Below the pieces are notes generated by a model, which worked only from the letters and a program-made list of their open reading frames with translations, searched no databases and was not told the origin of the DNA. From Marinilabiliaceae bacterium UBA5213 (GTDB lineage: Bacteria; Bacteroidota; Bacteroidia; Bacteroidales; Marinilabiliaceae), in contig DHVH01000117.1 in the NCBI GenBank assembly GCA_002412555.1, forward strand, positions 1 through 9,647: DNA of 9,647 nucleotides. The letters run 5' to 3'. Positions 1 to 6,005 of this stretch are shown one piece after another. Every line of letters starts with the position of its first letter. Positions within the stretch are counted from its first letter, which is position 1. The position numbers were made by a program, and so were the translations under genes.

Positions 1-528
1 AAGGTATGGCGCTTATTTATTAACAAGGAAGGCCAACTGAGCATGTCCGATGATAAGGCCTCGCCTGATGAGCTTAAAGTGCTGCACCGCACCATTAAAA
101 AAACGGCAGATGATGTAGAACGCTTTTCGTTTAACACAGCGGTTAGTTCATTCATGATTTGTGTGAACGACCTGAACGACCTGAAATGTAACAAACGGGA
201 AATATTAGAGCCTCTTTTGGTGTTACTTGCGCCATTTGCACCGCACATAACGGAAGAGCTCTGGCAACGATTGGGTAACACCCAATCCATCTGTGATGCC
301 CAATGGCCTGTATTTAACGCCGACCATTTAGTGGAGAGCGTCATCCTCTATCCGGTTTCTTTCAACGGTAAAATGCGCTTCAAACTGGAATTGCCTGCTG
401 GTTTAGGCAAGGCTGAAATTGAAAAGGCAGCGGTGGAGAATGAGCAGTCGCTCAAATGGATGGAAGGCCAAGAGGTAAAAAAAGTAATTGTAGTACCCGG
501 AAAAATCATCAATATAGTAGTTGGTTAA
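1..528 (+). CDS. leuS: Leucyl-tRNA synthetase, C-terminal part (5' end outside window)
   Basis: This is the last 175 codons of a class I aminoacyl-tRNA synthetase that charges tRNA-Leu in the cytoplasm. The reading frame is open from base 1, so the gene begins upstream of the window. The visible part is the helical anticodon-binding domain: KVWRLF at the start, then VLHRTIKKTADDVERFSFNT, then LLAPFAPHITEELWQ, which is typical of LeuRS. The small C-terminal domain follows and ends in VVPGKIINIVVG. The HIGH and KMSKS catalytic motifs would lie upstream and are not seen. The stop codon TAA overlaps the ATG of the next gene by one base (TAATG, 526-530), which suggests translational coupling. Identification is firm from the anticodon-domain motifs, although only the C-terminus can be judged. 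Confidence 0.95.
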   Translation, partial: KVWRLFINKEGQLSMSDDKASPDELKVLHRTIKKTADDVERFSFNTAVSSFMICVNDLNDLKCNKREILEPLLVLLAPFAPHITEELWQRLGNTQSICDAQWPVFNADHLVESVILYPVSFNGKMRFKLELPAGLGKAEIEKAAVENEQSLKWMEGQEVKKVIVVPGKIINIVVG

Positions 529-1388
529 TGACTAATCAGGAGCTAAGAAAAGAGGTTCAATCTTATATTATTCTCACCATTGGCTTAGCAATTGGCACCA
601 TTGGCTGGGCTGGCTTTATCATTCCTTCTAAAATTGTAGGTGGCGGTGTCATTGGTATCGCCACCGTTTTTCATTTTCTAACCGGATTGGATATTGGCAT
701 CATGGCTTTTGCCATGAATGCGCTGCTCATACTCCTGGCTATTAAAGTCATTGGTTCATCCTTTGGCATAAAAACCATCTATGCCATTGCAGTTTTCTCT
801 CTTTTCCTTTCGCTTATCAGTCATTATGTTGATGGGCCGCTGGTCTCTGAAAAAATTATGGCCACCTTAACGGGCAGCATTTTGGCGGGCACGGGCAGTG
901 GTATTGTTTTTCTGAACGGAGGCAGCACGGGTGGATCGGATATTATTGCCCTCATGATTAACAAGTACCGCAACATTACACTGGGCAGGTTGCTGCTTTA
1001 TATTGATGCCATTGTTATCAGTTCTTCCTTCTTTCTCTTTAAATCCATTGAAGCCATGGTTTATGGCTTTGTTACCATGGCCATCATCGCCTATACAGTA
1101 GATGTAATCATCAGCGGCACCAAGCAAACGGTGCAATTCTTTATTTTCTCTGACAAACATGAAGAACTGCAACACCACATCATCCATGTGGCCAAAAGAG
1201 GACTCACAATTTTGCCCGGGCAAGGGGGCTACTCAGGCCACGAGGTAAAAGTGCTCATGGTGATTGCCCGTAAAAGCGAGTCGCAAATCATCCTGCGTAT
1301 TATTAAGAAAATCGACCCCCAGGCCTTCATTACCATGGGTAGCGTGATGGGTGTTTATGGTCAGGGTTTTGAGAGCATCAAAGGGTAA
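528..1388 (+). CDS. YitT family membrane protein (DUF161 plus DUF2179)
   Basis: A predicted inner-membrane protein of 286 residues with about five hydrophobic segments in residues 12-200 and a soluble C-terminal domain at about 200-286. Family marks are PSKIVGGGVIGIA near residue 33, NGGSTGGSDIIAL at 130-142, and a C-terminal stretch with GLTILPGQGGYSG (225-237) and IIKKIDPQAFITMGSV (258-273), which match the YitT membrane repeats and the DUF2179 domain. The biochemical role of this family is not established; a transporter role is only a suggestion. The same frame stays open upstream to 456, but the ATG at 528 is chosen because it sits in the TAATG junction with the leuS stop and because the upstream codons do not resemble the family. 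No strong terminator follows; there is only a 6-bp hairpin at 1407-1421 (loop CAA, no U-run). Confidence 0.92.
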   Translation: MTNQELRKEVQSYIILTIGLAIGTIGWAGFIIPSKIVGGGVIGIATVFHFLTGLDIGIMAFAMNALLILLAIKVIGSSFGIKTIYAIAVFSLFLSLISHYVDGPLVSEKIMATLTGSILAGTGSGIVFLNGGSTGGSDIIALMINKYRNITLGRLLLYIDAIVISSSFFLFKSIEAMVYGFVTMAIIAYTVDVIISGTKQTVQFFIFSDKHEELQHHIIHVAKRGLTILPGQGGYSGHEVKVLMVIARKSESQIILRIIKKIDPQAFITMGSVMGVYGQGFESIKG

Positions 1389-1456
1389 AATCTATTCAGG
1401 ACCTCACAGGGGCAACTCCTGCTGCATAAAAAAATAATTCTAAAGGTCGATTAAGG

Positions 1457-1487
1457 TTGCAAAACCATTGGCACATCGTTATATTTA
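1457..1487 (+). promoter_or_regulatory. Candidate Bacteroidota-type promoter for the M23 peptidase gene
   Basis: A TTG at 1457-1459 is followed after 20 bases by TATATTTA at 1480-1487, one base away from the Bacteroidota -7 consensus TAnnTTTG. The spacing fits the sigma-ABfr -33/-7 arrangement. A start of transcription near 1493 would give a leader of about 30 bases before the ATG at 1524. This is pattern matching only; the region is A/T-rich, so chance matches are possible. The rest of the gap 1389-1523 shows no gene. Confidence 0.45.
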
Positions 1488-1523
1488 CGAAAATTTATTA
1501 GTTAACACTCGACCATTTTTCGA

Positions 1524-2828
1524 ATGAAGAAAATTCTTATTGCACTCATCACTTTGCTAATTCTTGTCATCGCGGCAACTATTTACATTTATCAATGGCG
1601 TCTAAAAAATGATATAACGGAGGAACAGCAAGAAAGCTTATCCACCGAAGAATTCCAGCCACCGCCACCACCTCGAACGCTTTATGGACTGGTGGCCGAC
1701 TCCTTTATCATTGAAAACTTCAGTGTGGCCCGCAATCAAAATCTGGCCTCCATGCTTTTGGCTCAAAACGTAGACTATCAAACCATCCATCAACTGGCCG
1801 AAAAAAGCAAAGAAACATTCGATATGCGGCGCATACGTACGGGCAATCCCTACACCATATTTTACAGTAGGGATACCCTGAACATCCCTCTTTGGATGGT
1901 ATACGAAATAGACAAGACAGATTATTTGGTGCTTCAACTGACCGATTCGCTCGCTATTTTTAGGGACAGCAAAACAATTGAAACCATAAGAAAGAGCGGT
2001 TCAGGTGTTATAACATCATCGCTGTGGAACACCATCAACGAGAACAACCTTAACCCCATGCTGGCGATAGAATTATCTGAAATCTATGCCTGGACGGTCG
2101 ACTTCTTTGGCATTGAGAAAGGCGACCGGTTTAGGGTCATTTATGATGAGCAATATGTAGACAGTGTGGCCATTGGCATCGCTGCAGTTCATGCCGCGCA
2201 TTTCAATCATAAGGGACGTGAATACTATGCTTTTCGATATCAGGAAGACAGTGTTTGGAGCTACTTTGATGAAGCAGGCAACAGTCTGAGAAAAACCTTT
2301 CTGAAAGCTCCTTTAAAGTTCTCCAGAATCAGTTCCCGTTTCAGCAACAACCGCTTTCATCCGGTGCTTAAAATCAATCGTCCGCACCACGGGGTAGATT
2401 ATGCCGCTCCTTCAGGCACCCCGGTTTATGCCATTGGTGATGGCACTGTTACGCACCGCGGCTGGGACCCCAAAGGCGGTGGCAACTTCATCAGAATTCG
2501 TCACAACAGTGTGTATAGCTCTTTATACATGCACCTGCAGGGCTTTGGCAAGGGCATTAAAAAGGGGGGCTTTGTGCAACAAGGTCAGCTCATCGGTTAC
2601 GTGGGCAGCACAGGTTTGTCCACAGGTCCACATCTGGATTTTCGCATATTCAGAAACGGATCACCGGTTGACCCGCTAAAGATTGACGCACCACCCGTTG
2701 ATCCAATCCATGAAGACAACATGCAGGATTACCTGCGCTATGTTGAACCGATGTTTCTTGAATTACAAAACCTTAAACAATACACCAGAGAGACTGAAGA
2801 ACCTGCTATACAAGCAATTGCTGAATAA
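1524..2828 (+). CDS. Membrane-anchored M23 family metallopeptidase (MepM/ShyA-like)
   Basis: A predicted peptidoglycan endopeptidase of 434 residues. Residues 3-23 form one hydrophobic segment (signal anchor), followed by a polar stretch and a run of six prolines at 46-50 and just before. Residues about 60-260 resemble the two non-catalytic domains of MepM/ShyA/Csd3 proteins: MRRIRTGNPYTI near 101, then EIYAWTVDFFGIEKGDRFRV at 186-205. The M23 domain spans about 265-385. HxxxD is H288 and D292, in HHGVDYAAPSGTPVYA, and the YMHL motif has H337. The usual C-terminal HxH reads H370-L-D372 (GPHLDFR), so the third zinc ligand is Asp instead of His. Similar HLD variants may be common in this phylum, so activity is likely but not certain. 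The start is the only ATG that includes the hydrophobic anchor. The last 23 bases overlap the convergent purN gene. Confidence 0.9.
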   Translation: MKKILIALITLLILVIAATIYIYQWRLKNDITEEQQESLSTEEFQPPPPPRTLYGLVADSFIIENFSVARNQNLASMLLAQNVDYQTIHQLAEKSKETFDMRRIRTGNPYTIFYSRDTLNIPLWMVYEIDKTDYLVLQLTDSLAIFRDSKTIETIRKSGSGVITSSLWNTINENNLNPMLAIELSEIYAWTVDFFGIEKGDRFRVIYDEQYVDSVAIGIAAVHAAHFNHKGREYYAFRYQEDSVWSYFDEAGNSLRKTFLKAPLKFSRISSRFSNNRFHPVLKINRPHHGVDYAAPSGTPVYAIGDGTVTHRGWDPKGGGNFIRIRHNSVYSSLYMHLQGFGKGIKKGGFVQQGQLIGYVGSTGLSTGPHLDFRIFRNGSPVDPLKIDAPPVDPIHEDNMQDYLRYVEPMFLELQNLKQYTRETEEPAIQAIAE

Positions 2829-3369
2829 CTTTCGGGAAATGGGCATGCTCCAGAGCATGTATTTTCGCGACTAAGGTATGAATGTCATCCGTCGGTTCAA
2901 TGCGACAAGTGGCTTGAAACAGAGTACTGCCTTCATCGTAATGTTCATTGACGTAATGAATGGTAATGCCCGACTCCTTTTCACCATTACTAAGAACGGC
3001 CTCATGCACCTTGGAACCGTACATGCCTTTGCCACCATATTTTGGTAATAAGGCAGGATGTATGTTAACAATGCGATGGGGAAAGGCTTTCACAATATCC
3101 TGGGGTACCAACCATAGAAATCCGGCTAAAACAATTAAATCCGGTTGACATCCTAGTAAAAATTCAAGAACTTCACCATTGTTATAAAAACCCTCCCTTG
3201 AAAACACCTTGGTACTGATACCCAAAGACTCAGCACGCTTTAAAGCATAGGCATCGGGATTGTTGGACAGTAAGTAGCTTACCTTAACATTTACGGAATC
3301 TTTAAAGAACTTAATGATATTTTCTGCGTTACTTCCTGAGCCTGAAGCAAGCACTATTATTTTTTTCAT
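2806..3369 (-). CDS. purN: Phosphoribosylglycinamide formyltransferase (GAR transformylase)
   Basis: A 187-residue cytosolic enzyme that transfers a formyl group from 10-formyltetrahydrofolate to GAR in purine synthesis. Visible motifs are the N-terminal nucleotide-binding loop VLASGSGSNAENI, then DLIVLAGFLWLVP, the catalytic NIHPALLP (N102 and H104), the GMYGSKVHEAVL substrate loop, and ESGITIHYVNEHYDEG with the catalytic Asp at 145. The length is a little short of the E. coli enzyme (212) but normal for this lineage. The frame also runs two codons upstream to a TTG; the ATG at 3369 is preferred. Its stop codon lies inside the 3' end of the M23 peptidase gene on the other strand, and its start faces acpP across a divergent spacer. 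No clear -33/-7 promoter was found upstream on the minus strand. Confidence 0.95.
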   Translation of the reverse strand: MKKIIVLASGSGSNAENIIKFFKDSVNVKVSYLLSNNPDAYALKRAESLGISTKVFSREGFYNNGEVLEFLLGCQPDLIVLAGFLWLVPQDIVKAFPHRIVNIHPALLPKYGGKGMYGSKVHEAVLSNGEKESGITIHYVNEHYDEGSTLFQATCRIEPTDDIHTLVAKIHALEHAHFPKVIQQLLV

Positions 3370-3459
3370 TTTCAATAAGTTATCCTAGTGTGAATTAAAG
3401 AATTTAAACCCTAAAATTACAAAAAAAGTAGCCCCCTTTAGAATTTCGTTGAAGGAATA

Positions 3460-3491
3460 TTTGATTTATTTTGTGCAAATCTATTTCTTTG
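3460..3491 (+). promoter_or_regulatory. Candidate promoter of the acpP-fabF-rnc unit
   Basis: TTTG at 3460-3463 followed by 20 bases and TTTCTTTG at 3484-3491 matches the Bacteroidota -33/-7 layout (TTTG, 19-21 bases, TAnnTTTG) except for one base. The -7 element runs into GCA, as is common in these promoters. Transcription would start near 3497-3500, giving an A/U-rich leader of about 45 bases with no Shine-Dalgarno site before the ATG at 3543. Such leaders are typical of strongly expressed genes in this phylum. Inferred from pattern alone. Confidence 0.5.
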
Positions 3492-3495
3492 CACA
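3472..3495. repeat. Perfect 8-bp inverted repeat across the acpP -7 region
   Basis: TGTGCAAA (3472-3479) and TTTGCACA (3488-3495) are exact reverse complements separated by 8 bases. The right arm includes the TTTG of the proposed -7 element and the left arm lies in the spacer between -33 and -7. A dimeric repressor bound here would block RNA polymerase, so an operator for fatty acid genes is one reading. A 5'-leader hairpin is less likely because the arms sit at or before the expected transcription start. No regulator gene is seen nearby. Confidence 0.5.
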
Positions 3496-3542
3496 GTTAT
3501 TTTTAAAACTAAAATTGAATTATTAACTAAAAATTAAAAGCT

Positions 3543-3779
3543 ATGTCAGACATTGCATCAAGAGTTAAAGCAATAATTGTAGACAAGTTGGGAGTTGACG
3601 AATCAGAAGTTACTCCAGAGGCTAGCTTCACCAACGATCTGGGTGCTGACTCTCTTGACACTGTTGAGTTGATCATGGAATTCGAAAAAGAATTCAATAT
3701 CGCGATCCCTGATGATCAGGCAGAAAACATCGGTACTGTAGGTGATGCGGTTGCATACATCGAAGAGAACGCCAAGTAA
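3543..3779 (+). CDS. acpP: Acyl carrier protein
   Basis: A 78-residue acidic helical protein that carries growing acyl chains on a 4'-phosphopantetheine arm during type II fatty acid synthesis. The attachment site is Ser37 in the motif GADSLDTVELIMEFE (34-48). The sequence continues with EFNIAIPDDQAENIGTV, which is characteristic of AcpP. Length and charge are normal for the family. It is the first gene of the acpP-fabF-rnc cluster, with a 32-base gap to fabF and a promoter candidate just upstream. There is no alternative candidate for this gene; the identification is as secure as sequence alone can make it. Confidence 0.98.
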   Translation: MSDIASRVKAIIVDKLGVDESEVTPEASFTNDLGADSLDTVELIMEFEKEFNIAIPDDQAENIGTVGDAVAYIEENAK

Positions 3780-3811
3780 GACAATCACTAGTTATTACTG
3801 AAAATTATTTT

Positions 3812-5062
3812 ATGGAGTTAAAAAGAGTAGTTGTAACGGGACTAGGCGTCATAACCCCCATTGGTAATTCTGTAGAAGCATACTGGAATAACCTGATTAA
3901 CGGAGTTAGCGGAGCCGGCCCCATTACTCGATTTGACGCCACCAATTTCAAGACTAAATTTGCTTGCGAGGTAAAGGATTTTGATCCTACAGATTACCTT
4001 GATCGTAAAGAGGTAAGAAAAATGGATTTGTTTGCTCAGTACGCTATGGCAGCGGCTGAGCAGGCAATTCTGGATTCCGGCTTAGATCTTGAAAAGGTAG
4101 ACCCGGATACAGCAGGTGTTATCTGGGGAGCTGGAATTGGTGGGATTATCACCTTTATGGATGAAGTTAAAGCTTATGTGGAAGGCAACGGAATTCCCCG
4201 GTTTAGCCCGTTTTTCATTCCTAAGATGATTTCTGATATTGCATCAGGACACATCTCAATGAAATACGGTTTTCGAGGACCTAACTATGCCACGGTTTCA
4301 GCTTGCGCTTCATCGTCACATGCCATTGCTGACGCTTATAACCTAATTCGTTTAGGTAAGGCAAAAGTATTTATCTCAGGAGGTTCTGAAGCTGCCATTA
4401 ACGAAGCTGGCGTTGGCGGATTTAATGCACTGCAGGCACTTTCAACCAGAAACGATGACCCAATGACCGCTTCACGTCCATTTGATGTGGATCGCGATGG
4501 TTTTGTAATTGGTGATGGTGCAGGAGCCTTGGTTTTGGAAGAGTATGAGCATGCCATAAACAGAGGGGCAACTATCTATTGTGAAATAGGTGGAGCCGGA
4601 ATGACTGCAGATGCCTATCATCTGACAGCTCCGCACCCTGAAGGATTGGGCGCTCGCAAAGTAATGGAAGGTGCCCTGAATGATGGAAACATTAGCTTTA
4701 CCGACGTTGACTATATAAATGTACACGGAACATCTACTCCTCTGGGAGATATTGCTGAATCCAAGGCCATTATAGAAGTTTTCGGCGATCATGCTTTCAA
4801 TTTGAATATCAGCGCAACAAAATCAATGACCGGTCACCTTTTAGGTGCAGCCGGTGCCATTGAGTCCATTGCTTCTATTCTCGCAATCAAAAATGGAATA
4901 GTGCCACCTACTATTAATCATTTCACGGACGATCCTGAAATTAACAGTAAGCTCAATATGACTTACAATAAAGCTCAGAAACGTACCGTTAAGGTAGCAC
5001 TCTCCAATACTTTTGGATTTGGTGGTCACAACGCATCTGTGGCCTTTAAAGCTATCGAATAA
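3812..5062 (+). CDS. fabF: Beta-ketoacyl-ACP synthase II
   Basis: A 416-residue condensing enzyme that elongates acyl-ACP by two carbons using malonyl-ACP, in the cytoplasm. The thiolase fold is complete: MELKRVVVTGLGVITPIGN at the N-terminus, the nucleophile Cys165 in VSACASSSHAIADA, His305 in NVHGTSTPLGD, Lys337 and His342 in KSMTGHLLGAAGAIES, and the C-terminal SNTFGFGGHNAS (399-410). NVHGT replaces the more common NAHGT, a conservative change. The Cys-His-His triad and the normal length point to KASII rather than KASI, and its place directly after acpP supports this. The start ATG at 3812 follows an A/T-rich 32-base gap without a clear ribosome binding site. The stop codon is three bases before the GTG start of rnc. 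Confidence 0.97.
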   Translation: MELKRVVVTGLGVITPIGNSVEAYWNNLINGVSGAGPITRFDATNFKTKFACEVKDFDPTDYLDRKEVRKMDLFAQYAMAAAEQAILDSGLDLEKVDPDTAGVIWGAGIGGIITFMDEVKAYVEGNGIPRFSPFFIPKMISDIASGHISMKYGFRGPNYATVSACASSSHAIADAYNLIRLGKAKVFISGGSEAAINEAGVGGFNALQALSTRNDDPMTASRPFDVDRDGFVIGDGAGALVLEEYEHAINRGATIYCEIGGAGMTADAYHLTAPHPEGLGARKVMEGALNDGNISFTDVDYINVHGTSTPLGDIAESKAIIEVFGDHAFNLNISATKSMTGHLLGAAGAIESIASILAIKNGIVPPTINHFTDDPEINSKLNMTYNKAQKRTVKVALSNTFGFGGHNASVAFKAIE

Positions 5063-5065
5063 ACT

Positions 5066-5809
5066 GTGTTCAAGCATCTCTTAATATCAATAAAACTTCT
5101 TCCCCGTAAGGGCAAGAAGTTTTATTGTTTAATCCAAAGCACTACTGGGGTTTTACCCAGGAATGCGGACTACTACTTATTGGCATTGCACCACAAATCG
5201 TTGATGCGCAAGGATGAAAATGGTCTCCCCGTTAACAATGAAAGACTGGAATACCTTGGAGATGCAGTACTTGGAGCGGTTATCGCCCATGAATTATATC
5301 TTCGATTTCCGCATAAAGACGAGGGGGCATTAACCAAAATCCGCGCACGCATTGTTAACCGCAACAATTTGAATCGGCAAGCCATGCGTCTGGGCTTGGG
5401 AAAACTCATTAAAACCCAGCCCCTGGCCGATCTGGCACAAACACATATTCCGGGCGACGCACTGGAAGCACTAATTGGTGCCATATACCTCGATCGCGGC
5501 TACTTTAAAGCCCGCGAATTTATCCTCAATAAAATACTGGACGATCAGATTAGCCTGAACGACATCTTTGAAAACGACTCTAATTATAAATCCATACTGA
5601 TTGAATGGGGTCAAAAAAACAGGTGTGATATTCATTTTAACGCTGAAGAGTATAATAATAACAACGAAGTGACCTTTTTGGCGCAGGCCTGTGTCAACAA
5701 TGTAGTGATGGGGCAAGGAAAAGGAACTTCGAAAAAGGAAGCACAACAAAATGCAGCAGAAGAGGCGCTTAACAACGTGGCAGAGCGGCACGAAACCATG
5801 CTGAATTAG
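5066..5809 (+). CDS. rnc: Ribonuclease III
   Basis: A 247-residue endonuclease that cuts double-stranded RNA in rRNA and mRNA processing. The catalytic domain (about 20-160) has NNERLEYLGDAVLGAVIA with E59, E62 and D66, then KDEGALTKIRARIVNR with E86, and GDALEALIGAIYLDRG with D131 and E134; all expected metal-binding acids are present. A double-stranded RNA-binding domain follows at about 172-238, ending in GTSKKEAQQNAAEEAL. The start is inferred as GTG at 5066: an in-frame stop (that of fabF) lies two codons upstream, the first in-frame ATG (5204) would remove conserved helix 1, and residues 17-33 (KKFYCLIQ to GVLPRN) already look like RNase III of this phylum. The first codons coincide with a long hairpin at 5088-5127. 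Confidence 0.95.
   Translation: MFKHLLISIKLLPRKGKKFYCLIQSTTGVLPRNADYYLLALHHKSLMRKDENGLPVNNERLEYLGDAVLGAVIAHELYLRFPHKDEGALTKIRARIVNRNNLNRQAMRLGLGKLIKTQPLADLAQTHIPGDALEALIGAIYLDRGYFKAREFILNKILDDQISLNDIFENDSNYKSILIEWGQKNRCDIHFNAEEYNNNNEVTFLAQACVNNVVMGQGKGTSKKEAQQNAAEEALNNVAERHETMLN
5088..5127 (+). terminator. Long GNRA-capped hairpin within the first codons of rnc
   Basis: The arms 5088-5101 and 5114-5127 are perfect reverse complements (14 bp). They are followed inward by a single C-C mismatch (5102 and 5113), three C-G pairs (5103-5105 with 5110-5112) and a GUAA tetraloop (5106-5109). The right arm is U-rich (GTTTTATT) and runs on into GTTTAA, as in an intrinsic terminator. It lies 26 bases after the fabF stop, where a terminator would be expected, yet inside the reading frame of rnc. 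It may partly end acpP-fabF transcripts, act as an RNase III target in its own message, or both. The pairing is seen directly; the function is inferred. Confidence 0.65.
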
Positions 5810-5821
5810 TTTTCGCGTTTC

Positions 5822-5856
5822 TATCCTAATATCCTTTGGAATTGCCATTTAGGATA
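5822..5856 (+). terminator. Weak hairpin after rnc, possible terminator
   Basis: TATCCTAA (5822-5829) and TTAGGATA (5849-5856) pair perfectly, with a small inner TGG/CCA stem (5837-5839 with 5845-5847). It starts 13 bases after the rnc stop. The stem is A/T-rich and the following sequence (CCTATTTTAA) has only a short U-run, so termination would be weak. The remainder of the spacer to the next gene (5857-5999) shows no gene and no other clear structure. Confidence 0.3.
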
Positions 5857-5992
5857 CCTATTTTAACTGCCCAATAAAAAATAGTATACATCCATGATTT
5901 ATTGATTGAAAGAGCATTCAGCCAAACGCACTGATTTTCAGACAAGTGTAGTTAATTAATGTTAAACAGGCCTTTAATTATCTTTTAGCAGC

Positions 5993-6000
5993 TATTTTTG
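5993..6000 (+). promoter_or_regulatory. Possible -7 promoter element at the start of the sensor kinase gene
   Basis: TATTTTTG at 5993-6000 is an exact match to the Bacteroidota -7 consensus TAnnTTTG. No TTG lies at the right distance upstream, so the -33 part is missing. If it is used, transcription would begin about 5-7 bases later, practically at the ATG at 6006, giving a leaderless or nearly leaderless message. The assignment is weak because of the missing -33 element. Confidence 0.25.
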
Positions 6001-6005
6001 TGAGC

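Noticed and set aside
456..527. Upstream extension of the YitT-family protein by 24 residues
   Set aside because: It lies wholly inside leuS, encodes polar residues unlike the family N-terminus, and a better ATG exists at the TAATG junction.
1407..1421. Six-base-pair hairpin after the YitT-family gene as a terminator
   Set aside because: The stem is short with a wobble pair and is followed by A residues rather than T residues on the plus strand.
4472..4792. Minus-strand open frame of 106 codons within fabF
   Set aside because: It is opposite a complete, motif-rich fabF gene and its translation has no recognisable domain; similar shadow frames occur opposite most genes here.
5471..5848. Minus-strand open frame of 125 codons opposite the end of rnc
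   Set aside because: It covers the conserved RNA-binding domain of RNase III on the other strand and has no family features of its own.
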